Assembly: GCA_018816605.1 (NCBI GenBank)
Contig: JAHIVS010000181.1
Coordinates: 1-25,608 of the forward strand
DNA from: Pseudomonadota bacterium
Lineage (GTDB): Bacteria > Desulfobacterota > Desulfobacteria > Desulfobacterales > Desulfobacteraceae
Direction of reading: 5' to 3'
DNA: 25,608 nucleotides
How positions within the stretch are numbered: the first letter of the stretch is position 1; each line of letters opens with the position of its first letter. Below, piece after piece: positions 1 through 7,301 of the stretch. The notes under the pieces are model-generated. The model was given only the letters and a program-made list of their open reading frames with translations, did no database searches and was not told the DNA's origin. Position numbers and translations under genes: made by a program.

Positions 1-143
1 CCGATATGGATCACCTCGACCCCTGAGTCCTGTAAAATCCGGCGCATGATATTGATGGACGCATCATGTCCGTCAAACAGGGAGGTGGCGGTTACGATTT
101 TTACAGAATTGACAGGCTTATATACTTCAGGTTCTGTGCTCAT
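1..143 (-). CDS. icmF: Fused isobutyryl-CoA mutase IcmF, N-terminal fragment (cut by window edge)
   Basis: Only the first 47 codons are present; the gene runs off the left edge. The start ATG at 143-141 follows a good ribosome binding site (AAGGAG) about 8 nt upstream. The residues match the N-terminal B12-binding domain of IcmF-type fused mutases: a short leader, a [10 protein letters not shown] strand, then [15 protein letters not shown], where D24-x-H26 is the cobalt-coordinating DxH motif. In the family this domain is followed by a MeaI-type GTPase chaperone domain and the acyl-CoA mutase barrel; none of that can be seen here. The enzyme interconverts isobutyryl-CoA and n-butyryl-CoA, or related branched acyl-CoAs. 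It lies 109 nt downstream of the TetR gene on the same strand. A stand-alone small mutase subunit is possible but the N-terminal leader favours the fused form. Confidence 0.75.
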   Translation of the reverse strand, partial: MSTEPEVYKPVNSVKIVTATSLFDGHDASINIMRRILQDSGVEVIHI

Positions 144-168
144 GACTTCTCCTTTTCAAAAAACCGAG

Positions 169-200
169 AGTTTGACCAAACTAAACAGAGTTTATACTCT
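169..200 (-). promoter_or_regulatory. Two adjacent dyads in the icmF leader, candidate operators over its promoter
   Basis: Two 14-nt inverted repeats lie with centres 18 bp apart: AGTTTG-AC-CAAACT at 169-182 and AGAGT-TTAT-ACTCT at 187-200. On the minus strand the second contains TATAAA (196-191), a plausible -10 box for icmF; no convincing -35 was found. A pair of dyads on a promoter suggests repressor binding. They do not match the GAGCGCTC palindrome found near the TetR gene, so the bound protein is unknown. Confidence 0.4.
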
Positions 201-252
201 ATTGTAGTGGCACAGAAATCCAGAAAAATAAACACAAATTTTTATTTTTCTA

Positions 253-903
253 CTATAAGATGAGACCCAGAATGAAATCGGTTTGAATGGAGATATATTC
301 GTCAATGGTAAATTCTTTTTTCAGGTGCCAGCGGCGAAACGCCCACATCTGACCTAAAACGGAAATATTGTGCCCCACAAGGTTTAATACTTTCCCGTCC
401 AATTTGGGGAAATTATTCTTGCCCGACAATTTGCCCAGGGTCTTAATAAAGATATCGGTAATGTTCAATTCATTGACCAGCACCTGCTCCTTCCATTTCT
501 GGGGCAAAAACTGGGTCACCTGGTACATCATCAGGATGTGGTCTGCCATCTTATCGCACACATAAAAATATTGCCGGATCACTCCGGCCAGCTTTTCTTT
601 TTCCTTTGCGCTTTTGGAAAGGGCATCTTCCACTGCATCCTGAACCTCTTCGTGGATGGCTTTGCAGACCAGATACAAAAGGTCTTCCTTGGAGCTGACA
701 TATTCATATAAGGATCCGATGGAAAAATTGGCAGCCTTGGCAATCATCCGGGTGGTGGTTTTGTGATAGCCGTGTTCGATGAAAAGCGTGACCGTCGAGT
801 CGATAATATGCCGTCTCCGCTCCCTTACCAGGTCCGGGTTCTTTATCTGGGTGGGGACCTCTTCATCCGCCGCAGGCATTGATGAGTTGTTGTTTTTGGC
901 CAA
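253..903 (-). CDS. TetR/AcrR-family transcriptional repressor
   Basis: A 216-residue protein with an N-terminal TetR helix-turn-helix. Residues about 27-75 show the family pattern: a helix ending in TLFIEHGYHKTTTRMIA, then the recognition helix FSIGSLYEYVSSKEDLL. The rest is an all-helical ligand-binding domain with no membrane segment. The start is TTG at 903-901, chosen because AAAGGAAAG lies just upstream; an in-frame ATG eight codons later is the alternative. Related regulators of fatty-acid and branched-chain acyl-CoA genes respond to acyl-CoAs. A near-perfect palindrome upstream of this gene recurs before the acyl-CoA dehydrogenase operon, so autoregulation and control of that operon are likely (inference). 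It reads toward icmF, with 109 nt between. Confidence 0.9.
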   Translation of the reverse strand: MAKNNNSSMPAADEEVPTQIKNPDLVRERRRHIIDSTVTLFIEHGYHKTTTRMIAKAANFSIGSLYEYVSSKEDLLYLVCKAIHEEVQDAVEDALSKSAKEKEKLAGVIRQYFYVCDKMADHILMMYQVTQFLPQKWKEQVLVNELNITDIFIKTLGKLSGKNNFPKLDGKVLNLVGHNISVLGQMWAFRRWHLKKEFTIDEYISIQTDFILGLIL

Positions 904-947
904 ATTTTCTTTCCTTTACTGCCTGGATTCCGGTTTTCCCGTGCTTT

Positions 948-999
948 TGAACGAGCGCTCAGTCATATTATTTTTTACATTTATTCACAGGGTTGTCAA
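948..999 (-). promoter_or_regulatory. TetR gene promoter and 18-nt palindromic operator
   Basis: The 18-nt site at 948-965, TGAACGAGCGCTCAGTCA, is a pseudo-palindrome with half-site TGAnYGAGC around a perfect GAGCGCTC core. On the minus strand a consensus -35 TTGACA lies at 999-994, and a weak -10 (TAAAAA) follows after 16 nt. The palindrome then falls between promoter and TTG start, ending 45 nt before the start codon. The same site, inverted and matching at 16 of 18 positions, occurs at 11217-11234. Confidence 0.7.
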
Positions 1000-1042
1000 G
1001 GACAATATACTCCCGGTTTCCATGGCATCCATATTTAAGGTA

Positions 1043-1061
1043 GGGGGGCCTGGACCCCCCC
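1043..1061. other. G/C-only hairpin between TetR gene and transporter gene
   Basis: GGGGGG at 1043-1048 pairs with CCCCCC at 1055-1060 around a 6-nt loop. An A-run follows on the plus strand, so the T-run precedes the stem on the minus strand and neither direction gives a normal intrinsic terminator. It lies 108 nt past the transporter stop codon and may act as a transcript end or processing structure. Nothing else between 1000 and 1168 looks like a gene. Confidence 0.35.
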
Positions 1062-1168
1062 AAAAAAATGCCGGAACGAGACCCCCATGGCGCAAATCAT
1101 CAGGATTTGGAATCTGCACTCAGCCGGGTCCCGTTAAAAAAGCCGCCGCCGGCCTAACCGTCCGCCTC

Positions 1169-2602
1169 CTAGCGCACCTCGGTTTTTTCCGCAACCGGCA
1201 GAATATAGCGATACAGATAAATTGAAATTATCCCGGCCACGTACATTACCAGCCCAAAAATTCCAGCGGTCACAAACATGGAGCTGAAAAAATCTCCCAT
1301 TGAATCCTGGATCAGCAGCGCCAGGGTCATGGCAAGTGCAGAGTTCCGCAAACCGGTTTCAATCGAAATGGCCCGGGCCTGGTAGTTATCGACCCCAAAC
1401 AGCCTGGAAAAGACAATGCCCAGCAGCATTCCGATCATGGTGATGGCAAAAATGGTCCCATAAAATGCAACCCCATAGCGCGCTGTATCCACAAAAATAT
1501 TCAGGTTGCTCAAAATTCCGGCAATGATCAGTACAAGCAAGGCGATAATGCCAAGGGCAGAGAAGAAAGGCGTTGCTTTTTTCGCGGCAAGCGGCCACTT
1601 CCAGCGAAATAGCATGCCGATGATCAGCGGAATAATAACAAGGATCATAATGGTCTGGACAACCACTTTTACAGGAATGGTTATCTCGGGCATGTTCGCG
1701 CAGTATAAGGCCAGTAACAGCGGGGTAAAAACAATGGAAAGCACCGTGGAAAAGGAGGTCAACGAAATGGAGAGGGCCAAGTCTCCTTTGCCGTAATAGG
1801 TCATAAGGTTCGAAGTCACACCACCCGGTGTTGCCGTAATCAAAATTAACCCGACAAAAATAAAAGGATAGGTCTCATAAAATCCGAGTGCATGTCCTAT
1901 CACCATTGCCAGCAACGGCATGAGCCCGAAAACCAGAATCAGACCGATGATGATCCCCCGGGGTTTGAGAAAAACCAGGGCAAAATCTTCTGTGGTCAGG
2001 GTCATGCCCATTCCCACCATCACAAAGAACAACATGAGAATTATGCAGATTTTGAACAACCGGTCCATGGGCAATTGTTCGGGTTTTTCAATCAATTGTG
2101 CAAAGGTATAGCTATGGCCGGCTATGGTTCCTTCCATTGTTCTCACTTTAAACAGGTTCTTGCTTTCAAAGGATTTGTCCAGGTTGGCATAGGGGGAGGC
2201 CAAATCCAATTTTTCCATGTTTTCCGGAACAGAAAGGATCAGCAGATCACCGGTAAGCTTTCGCACCAGGTAAACGCTGGCGCCGGCCGTGGAACCGTTT
2301 GTATTTCTGTTCTTAATCAGTCTCAAATTACCGACAAATTGTGTCTCCGGTGCCGTCGACCATTCAAGATTTCTGGATTCCAAATTCAGGGTTTCCAGCA
2401 CAGAAGCATCTGTTTTACCATTTGCTGCATCTGAAAGCCTATTGTACGTTGCCTCGCCCGGGGCAGCCGACGCTAGTTGCAGAAACGGTGCCCCAACCAG
2501 CATCCAGAACAGGATCGGCATGAACAGACACAAAACCATGCTGATTTTAGGTTTGAGCGGAGTCTTATTGGGTAGATTGCCTGTCGTCGATTTGCTGTTC
2601 AT
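1169..2602 (-). CDS. BASS-family (bile acid:sodium symporter-like) transporter with N-terminal extracytoplasmic domain
   Basis: A 477-residue membrane protein. Residues 21-47 form a signal-anchor ending in ASAAPGE. Residues about 48-180 are hydrophilic and presumably outside the membrane. From 182 on there are about nine hydrophobic helices typical of the SBF/BASS fold: VGMGMTL near 196, TPGGVTSNLMTYYGKGD at 258-274 (a discontinuous helix), and ETGLRNSALA at 415-424, the family's Na+-site region. Relatives import organic anions such as bile acids, pantoate or keto acids with sodium; the substrate here is unknown. The ATG follows a GGGAGGAAAAA ribosome site. Odd points are the roughly 130-residue extracytoplasmic domain and an Arg where ASBT-type members have Gln (ETGxQN). 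The neighbouring acyl-CoA genes suggest a carboxylic acid substrate, but this is a guess. Confidence 0.85.
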   Translation of the reverse strand: MNSKSTTGNLPNKTPLKPKISMVLCLFMPILFWMLVGAPFLQLASAAPGEATYNRLSDAANGKTDASVLETLNLESRNLEWSTAPETQFVGNLRLIKNRNTNGSTAGASVYLVRKLTGDLLILSVPENMEKLDLASPYANLDKSFESKNLFKVRTMEGTIAGHSYTFAQLIEKPEQLPMDRLFKICIILMLFFVMVGMGMTLTTEDFALVFLKPRGIIIGLILVFGLMPLLAMVIGHALGFYETYPFIFVGLILITATPGGVTSNLMTYYGKGDLALSISLTSFSTVLSIVFTPLLLALYCANMPEITIPVKVVVQTIMILVIIPLIIGMLFRWKWPLAAKKATPFFSALGIIALLVLIIAGILSNLNIFVDTARYGVAFYGTIFAITMIGMLLGIVFSRLFGVDNYQARAISIETGLRNSALAMTLALLIQDSMGDFFSSMFVTAGIFGLVMYVAGIISIYLYRYILPVAEKTEVR

Positions 2603-3057
2603 TTTTTCCTCCCGGGTGCTGTTCTAAAGGTCAATTGTGATCCACTGTGCACAACTTGAGTATGCAGAAGTCGCTCGGTCCTGGAACTCCAAAAATCAGT
2701 TCAACATAGCCCTGTTCCGGCAAACCCTGAAACAAAGTCTGTTGGTCTCTCTACCGAATAGTGGTCGATATGTCAATCACCATCCAAAAAAATAATTCTC
2801 CTGTTTTCACCCCTGGCAACCACCCCATTTTTTTAAGAAAATCATTTCCCGGTCACTGACCGTAGGTATCCATCTGCCTTTTTATGGATTAAATAATAAA
2901 AGAACCGATTTTTATTTTCCTGGGAACTTGCAGGAAGGGGTCAGGCTTTTTTCATTGTGGTTTTTATCACTATTTCATTGTCAGATTGGACAAAACGCCA
3001 TAAAGAAAGCCTGACCCCGTTTGAATGGATAAGGATACAACTGCTGGCCAAAGCCGA
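2603..3057. other. 455-nt non-coding gap
   Basis: No convincing gene is seen on either strand. It holds the upstream region of the minus-strand transporter (GGAGG site close to its ATG), an AT-rich stretch at 2760-2920, and the inverted-repeat element at 2937-3018 just downstream of the universal stress protein gene. No tRNA-like or riboswitch-like fold was recognised. Confidence 0.6.
2937..3018. repeat. 82-nt MITE/REP-like element with 17-nt terminal inverted repeats
   Basis: The left end GGGGTCAGGCTTTTTTC starts at 2937 and the right end AAAGAAAGCCTGACCCC finishes at 3018. The right arm reversed reads GGGGTCAGGCTTTCTTT, matching the left at 15 of 17 positions. The 48-nt centre is AT-rich and has no coding capacity. 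GGGGTCAGGC-type ends recur, as I remember them, in short palindromic elements mobilised by REP-associated (IS200-like) transposases, but no such gene lies in this window. The gap between the arms makes a simple terminator unlikely. Confidence 0.6.
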
Positions 3058-3483
3058 TCACTTAACGATGAACACAGGGCATTCCGATTTATGAAGCACC
3101 TGGTGGGCAACGCTGCCCAGAAACAATCCCTCGAAATTAGAGACACCCCGTGATCCCATGACGATCAAATCCATCTTCTCTTGTCTGACAAGATCGGAAA
3201 TCGTACTTCCCGGAAGGCCTTCCAATATCCGCACTTCATAGGCCACCCTGCTTTTTTCCAGAAGGATTTCAAAGGGTTTTACCAGCTCTTCCGATGTTTC
3301 CATGATTTCATCAATTGCCTGTTGGAAATAGGGTTCTGACAATACCACGGGAAAACGGCTGTGGCAGTGTAAAAGAACAATCTTTGACTTAAATTGTTTT
3401 GCCAGCTCAATGGCAGCCAGAGTTGAATTCAACGAGTGTTTTGACCCGTCAACCGGGTTTAATATTTTTTCAAACTTCATCAC
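3058..3483 (-). CDS. Universal stress protein, UspA family
   Basis: A 141-residue single-domain Usp protein, the normal family length. The N-terminal strand FEKILNPVDGSKHS and the C-terminal ATP-binding motif G-2x-G-9x-G-S are present: GSRG at 110-113, then GS at 123-124, ending in SECPVFIV. It is therefore likely to be of the ATP-binding type. These cytosolic dimers help survival under stress and starvation. Two consecutive ATGs begin the frame; a G-rich ribosome site (AAAGGGGG) sits 4-10 nt upstream. It is monocistronic, divergent from the CheX-HTH gene with a 273-nt shared upstream region in which no clear promoter was resolved. Confidence 0.93.
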   Translation of the reverse strand: MMKFEKILNPVDGSKHSLNSTLAAIELAKQFKSKIVLLHCHSRFPVVLSEPYFQQAIDEIMETSEELVKPFEILLEKSRVAYEVRILEGLPGSTISDLVRQEKMDLIVMGSRGVSNFEGLFLGSVAHQVLHKSECPVFIVK

Positions 3484-3756
3484 GCCCCCTTTCCGGCCTG
3501 GACATTAACCGGATCTTAATGGATTGACACCCTCCTTTTGAAACAACCGCTTCTAAACCGAGCGGACTTAAGGGTTCTTGTCAAAAAAACAATACATAAA
3601 ACCGGTCTTAAAAATGATCTGTTTGAAGATAGGGACATTATACCTCTTCCCGGAAAAGATTTAAATTACTTTCTTTAAAAAAATCCCGGGAAACCTTGTA
3701 AAACAGAGATACCAGGTCTATAATCCCGACTGATTTTTATGATTGTTAAGGATAAC

Positions 3757-4632
3757 ATGAACGTTAATTACATTAATCCCTTTATCAATGCATCCATTGA
3801 TGTCTTTAAAACCTTTGCAGGTGTCCTCTCCCTTCCGGGGCGCCCCCGTGTCAGAACCAAACCGGAAGCCGCCGGGGATATCAACGGTTTTATCAAGCTC
3901 AACGGACATGGAATCAACGGCTATTTTGTCATTCATTTTTCCGAGGGATTTTTGAATAAAATTCTTGTCACTTTATTTGACGGCCACACGACGGCCTCCC
4001 AGACAGAATTGTTTGACCTTGCCGGTGAGCTGACCAACATGATCACAGGTGCTGCCAAGGCAGAATTGTCAAAAAAGGGATTTTTCTTTGATGTGGCCGT
4101 TCCCATGATCAGCCATACCACTCCCCAAATTCCGTCTGACCTCAAAAACAACCCTGTTATCATTGTCCCCTTTGAAACACGGGCCGGACAATTTAATATC
4201 GAAGCGTCCATACGGACCATTGAAGAAGACCTTGCCAAGGATACCATGCCGGAGGTTTTACCTCCCCTTGGATACACCTCGGTCGAGCTGTTTGCAAAGA
4301 AAACAAAAATTGATCCCATCAAAATACGGCGATTTCTTAAAACCGGTTTCCTTGTCGGGACAAAAATCAGCAACCGCCAATGGCATATTCCTGAATCAGA
4401 GTTTGAAAAAATCCTGGGTTCCCAGAAAACGCCTTCCGACAAGGCCAAAACAACACCCAATAAACTGCCTGAAAACACCATCGGCATAGAGGATTTTTCC
4501 AAACTTTCGGGCCTGTCTTCTGCAAAAATCAAAAGTTTTCTTCGGACCGGATTTCTGAAAGGGAGCCTGGACGCCAGCAATACCTGGAAGATCGCCCAGG
4601 ACGAGATATCAAAGTTTAAAAAAAAGTTCTGA
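3757..4632 (+). CDS. CheX-like domain fused to two tandem helix-turn-helix domains
   Basis: A 291-residue protein. Residues about 1-150 resemble CheX: an NPFINASIDVF start, then GELTNMITGAAK, where E91 and N94 form the ExxN pattern that CheC/CheX phosphatases use on phospho-CheY. The C-terminus carries two homologous units of about 49 residues, at 173-221 and 243-291. Both contain KI-(R/K)-x-FL-(K/R)-TGFL followed by an aromatic (QWHI or TWKI) strand, like excisionase/MerR-type winged helices. ATG 3757 is chosen over an ATG 18 nt earlier because AAGGA lies 6 nt before it and CheX proteins start this way. No che genes are adjacent. The rubrerythrin-like gene follows after 45 nt and could be co-transcribed. 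DNA binding and phosphatase activity are both inferred from motifs only. Confidence 0.75.
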   Translation: MNVNYINPFINASIDVFKTFAGVLSLPGRPRVRTKPEAAGDINGFIKLNGHGINGYFVIHFSEGFLNKILVTLFDGHTTASQTELFDLAGELTNMITGAAKAELSKKGFFFDVAVPMISHTTPQIPSDLKNNPVIIVPFETRAGQFNIEASIRTIEEDLAKDTMPEVLPPLGYTSVELFAKKTKIDPIKIRRFLKTGFLVGTKISNRQWHIPESEFEKILGSQKTPSDKAKTTPNKLPENTIGIEDFSKLSGLSSAKIKSFLRTGFLKGSLDASNTWKIAQDEISKFKKKF

Positions 4633-4677
4633 CATTTCGGTTTTAAGAAAACACCCGAACCAAAAAGGAGCGTTTAA

Positions 4678-5175
4678 ATGGCATATAATTTTAATGCAGT
4701 AGAAGTCTTTGACATGGCGGTGCGAATAGAGGAAAACGGGGCTGCTTTCTACAGAAAAGCAGCAAACCTCCAGACAAAGGATGAAGACAGATTGTTCCTG
4801 GAAACCCTTGCCAAAATGGAAGATCGTCACAAATCAATCTTTGAGGACATGAAAGGCAAGCTGGCAGACAGGGAAACACCCCAGACCGTGTTTGACCCTG
4901 ATGAAGAACTGTCCCTATACCTGGGTGCCATGGCTGATTCCCACGGCGGAGAGGGTGATCCGGACATCGCAGATACCTTTACCGGCAAGGAAACCATGGC
5001 GGAAGTGGTTGCCATTGCCGTTGGCCTGGAAAAGGAAAGCATCCTTTTTTATGTGGGTATCAGGGACATGGTTCCCCCCAGATTCGGCCAGGATAGAATC
5101 GATCAGATCATCAGGGAAGAGGCCCAGCATGTGGCCCAGCTGAAAGGATTTTTGCAAAAAGCCAAGGACGCATAA
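4678..5175 (+). CDS. Rubrerythrin/ferritin-like diiron protein without rubredoxin domain
   Basis: A 165-residue four-helix protein with the expected ligand pattern in order: E18/E19 in RIEENGAAFY, E48-x-x-H51 in MEDRH, E118/E120 in LEKESILFY, and E147/E148-x-x-H151 in REEAQH. No CxxC pairs are present, so the C-terminal rubredoxin domain of classic rubrerythrin is missing. Such cytosolic proteins are common in anaerobes and are linked to peroxide removal or iron handling. The ATG is preceded by AAAAGGAG at good spacing. It lies 45 nt after the CheX-HTH gene and is closed by the terminator at 5200-5237. Confidence 0.88.
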   Translation: MAYNFNAVEVFDMAVRIEENGAAFYRKAANLQTKDEDRLFLETLAKMEDRHKSIFEDMKGKLADRETPQTVFDPDEELSLYLGAMADSHGGEGDPDIADTFTGKETMAEVVAIAVGLEKESILFYVGIRDMVPPRFGQDRIDQIIREEAQHVAQLKGFLQKAKDA

Positions 5176-5199
5176 CCGCTATCCCGCTTGAAAAACGGT

Positions 5200-5237
5200 C
5201 CGGGCAGGGGGTATGCTGCCCGGCCTTACTTTTTTTT
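5200..5237 (+). terminator. Intrinsic terminator of the rubrerythrin-like gene
   Basis: CCGGGCAG at 5200-5207 pairs perfectly with CTGCCCGG at 5216-5223, with an 8-nt loop. It is followed by CCTTAC and an eight-T run. The end overlaps the stop codon of the convergent uvsE gene (5226-5228). Confidence 0.88.
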
Positions 5238-6125
5238 GTCCAGGTCTTTCATGAGTCTCATCACGGCCAGTTCCTTGGCCTTGGCCTCCACTTCAACGGT
5301 GATGTCCAGGCCCACCCATTCCTGGGGGAAATCCTTCACATCAATATAGTCATGGTGTTTTCGGATATGGTTTTTCTGCCAGCCGTTGATGGGGGAGGAC
5401 AGGTGGAATAAGGGTTCCCGGTTCCAGGTGGCCAGGGCCTTGTCTGTGGCTGCCGAAACCGTGAGGCCGTCCTCCAGGCAGCGGTGGTGATGGACATCAT
5501 AGACCAGGGGAATGTCCATGGCCTGGCACAGGGGCAGCAGATCCTGGGGGGAATAGCTTCTGTCGTCGTTTTCCAGGGTCAGGCGCTGACGAACCCCGGT
5601 CGGCAGACGGCTGATTTCCCTGGACAGCCGTTTCAATGCCGAGGGCTTGTCCCCATACACCCCGCCTCCATGCAAATTGATCACATCTGCCCCCACCCAT
5701 TGGGCCACCTCTGCCTGGTAGACCAGGTCTGCCACTGACCGGCTGACCACAGCGGCATTGGGAGAAGACAGCACGATGAACTGATCCGGATGAAAACTGG
5801 TCCGAAGGCCGTTTTCCCGGCAGAATCGGCCGCAGTCCATGAACTGGGCCACAATGGACGTGGCTCCCGGCAGCTCCTGGATATCATATCCTGCCGCAGG
5901 GTGGGTTTTCACGGGCAGAATCTGGCTGTTGATACGGAAACACCCAATGCCGGAATCCCGGCAAAAGACCAGGGCTCGTTTAAGGCTGAGGCTGTTGTGA
6001 CGGCAGATGTCAGCGAGCATTTCCACTTGTTTCTGACGGGGAAATTTGGCCAGGTGACTGGCAGTGACCTGCCTGAATTTTATATCCTGTTCCTTGAAAA
6101 GACAGCAGAGCCCGAGTCTCAGCAT
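5226..6125 (-). CDS. uvsE: UV DNA damage endonuclease UvsE (UVDE)
   Basis: A 299-residue TIM-barrel nuclease of normal family length. It shows the family signatures in order: LGLCC near the N-terminus, FRINSQILP at 63-71, SFHPDQF at 110-116, NLHGGGVYGDK at 150-160, LENDD at 184-188, DVHHHR at 210-215 and KHHDYID at 256-262. The His, Glu and Asp residues in these motifs bind the metal cluster. The enzyme nicks DNA 5' to UV photoproducts and some abasic sites, starting a repair route independent of UvrABC. The ATG at 6125 has GAGG close upstream. It is convergent with the rubrerythrin-like gene; the upstream gap contains a 14-nt palindrome. Confidence 0.95.
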   Translation of the reverse strand: MLRLGLCCLFKEQDIKFRQVTASHLAKFPRQKQVEMLADICRHNSLSLKRALVFCRDSGIGCFRINSQILPVKTHPAAGYDIQELPGATSIVAQFMDCGRFCRENGLRTSFHPDQFIVLSSPNAAVVSRSVADLVYQAEVAQWVGADVINLHGGGVYGDKPSALKRLSREISRLPTGVRQRLTLENDDRSYSPQDLLPLCQAMDIPLVYDVHHHRCLEDGLTVSAATDKALATWNREPLFHLSSPINGWQKNHIRKHHDYIDVKDFPQEWVGLDITVEVEAKAKELAVMRLMKDLDKKK

Positions 6126-6242
6126 GGGGCCTCGGTTGGGTCTAAGGGGAGAATCCTATGGGAAATAAACTGGATCATATGGGATCATTCTAAACAATAG
6201 TTGGGGCTTGTACAAGTTTTGTTTTCTGGGGTCTGGGCGGTT

Positions 6243-6256
6243 CACTATTTATAGTG
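6243..6256. promoter_or_regulatory. Perfect 14-nt palindrome between uvsE and the small acidic protein
   Basis: CACTATTTATAGTG is a 6+2+6 dyad. It lies 118 nt upstream of uvsE and 144 nt upstream of the plus-strand small gene. Its AT-rich flanks suit a promoter or operator serving either side. It does not match a LexA box that I can name, so its role is open. Confidence 0.3.
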
Positions 6257-6399
6257 GTTTTTAACTATCATTAAACCCCTTTAATCCCAGTATTGAAAAA
6301 AATCATTCCATACCTAACTTATGTCTGTGGTAAAGGATAAGAGGCTATAAAACAAGAAAACGATACACAAAGACCCGACGCAAACAAAGAGGTGACATA

Positions 6400-6543
6400 A
6401 TGACTGAAAAAAGAATTGAAGACTATGGCGAAAGCGACAGGGAAAGAAACCAGGGACACGTGGACACCAGACACAGCAACTTTGAATGTGAGAATCCCGA
6501 TGATCATCTCGGATGCGACCTGGGAATCGACGTGGCCGGATAG
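6400..6543 (+). CDS. Small acidic hypothetical protein, 47 residues
   Basis: An ATG at 6400 is preceded by AAAGAGGTGA at ideal spacing. The frame encodes 47 residues, beginning MTEKRIEDYGESDRERNQ and ending in LGCDLGIDVAG. It is rich in Asp, Glu, Arg and His, has two cysteines (C33 in NFECEN, C42 in LGCDLG), and has no membrane segment or signal peptide. A 14-bp-stem terminator begins 18 nt after the stop. The ribosome site, stop and terminator together support a real short transcript. I recognise no family. It precedes the ABC transporter operon but is cut off from it by that terminator. Confidence 0.6.
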   Translation: MTEKRIEDYGESDRERNQGHVDTRHSNFECENPDDHLGCDLGIDVAG

Positions 6544-6560
6544 GCCCATGACAACCCATA

Positions 6561-6592
6561 AAACCCCGGAGCCTTTCCAGGCTCCGGGGTTT
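6561..6592 (+). terminator. Strong intrinsic hairpin after the small acidic gene
   Basis: AAACCCCGGAGCCT at 6561-6574 and AGGCTCCGGGGTTT at 6579-6592 form a perfect 14-bp stem with a 4-nt TTCC loop. The stem's own TTT and the following AT form a short U-tract. It separates the small gene from the ABC ATPase start 35 nt later and could work in both directions. Confidence 0.85.
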
Positions 6593-6626
6593 ATCTTCGG
6601 GCCAGGTTAAATACGGGGGGAATGGC

Positions 6627-7301
6627 GTGGATATAGTGCTTTCAGATATCAGCAAGACCTATTCAGGCGGAGACCGGGTCATCTTCAAGCACCTGGATGC
6701 CGTATTCAGGGCCGGCCAGGTCTCGGTGATCCTGGGGAAAAGTGGGTCCGGCAAAAGCAGTCTGCTGAATCTTGTGGCAGGGATTGATCTTCCGGATTCC
6801 GGACAAATCCGTATTGGCAGCACAAGGGTAACCGAGCTGGATGATACGGCCAGAAGTATTTTCCGGCGCAGGCACATTGGGTTTGTTTTCCAGTCCTTTA
6901 ATCTGATTCCTGTGCTGACAGTGATGGAAAATATTACCCTGGTCAGCCAGCTGGACGGCCGGGTCCCGGGGGAATACCGGGACAGAGCCAAAGCCCTGCT
7001 GGATACCATGGGGCTGCTGGATCGGCAAAATGATTTTCCAGACCGGCTGTCCGGGGGGGAGCAACAGCGGGTGGCCCTGGCCCGGGCCCTGGTGAATCAG
7101 CCCCAGATCATTCTGGCCGATGAGCCCACAGGAAACCTGGATGCCAGGACCGGAGCCGGGATGCTGGATCTGATTACCAGCCAGGCGAGACGTCTGGGCA
7201 AAACCCTGATCATGGTGACCCACAGCCGGGATGCCATGGATCATGCAGACCAGGTATTCAGGGTCCAGGAAAATCACCTCATCCCCGGGAGAGGGATATG
7301 A
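6627..7301 (+). CDS. ABC transporter ATP-binding protein, LolD/MacB/AttE type
   Basis: A complete 224-residue ATPase. It has Walker A GKSGSGKSS (37-45), Q-loop Q89 in FVFQSFNLIP, signature LSGGEQQR (141-148), Walker B IILADEPT (161-168) and switch His199 in VTHS. The VFQSFNLIP loop and QQRVALARAL stretch are typical of the LolD/MacB group, which powers FtsX-type permeases from the cytoplasmic face rather than importing solutes. The start is GTG 6627 with a run of G 7-12 nt upstream; an out-of-frame ATG at 6622 stops at once. It overlaps the permease gene by 4 nt (ATGA), so the two are translationally coupled. Confidence 0.95.
   Translation: MDIVLSDISKTYSGGDRVIFKHLDAVFRAGQVSVILGKSGSGKSSLLNLVAGIDLPDSGQIRIGSTRVTELDDTARSIFRRRHIGFVFQSFNLIPVLTVMENITLVSQLDGRVPGEYRDRAKALLDTMGLLDRQNDFPDRLSGGEQQRVALARALVNQPQIILADEPTGNLDARTGAGMLDLITSQARRLGKTLIMVTHSRDAMDHADQVFRVQENHLIPGRGI

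Noticed and set aside
1100..1168. Possible terminator GCCGGCGGCGGCTTTTTT downstream of the BASS gene on the minus strand
   Set aside because: The T-run is good but no stem of adequate length could be drawn next to it.
779..1225. 148-codon plus-strand frame across the TetR gene start and the following gap
   Set aside because: It overlaps the TetR N-terminus and the operator region in antisense and looks like a chance frame.
6158..6193. 11-residue leader-like frame with an AGGGGAGA site after uvsE's start
   Set aside because: No attenuator, repeated codons or downstream gene that would be regulated by it; short frames with chance ribosome sites are common.
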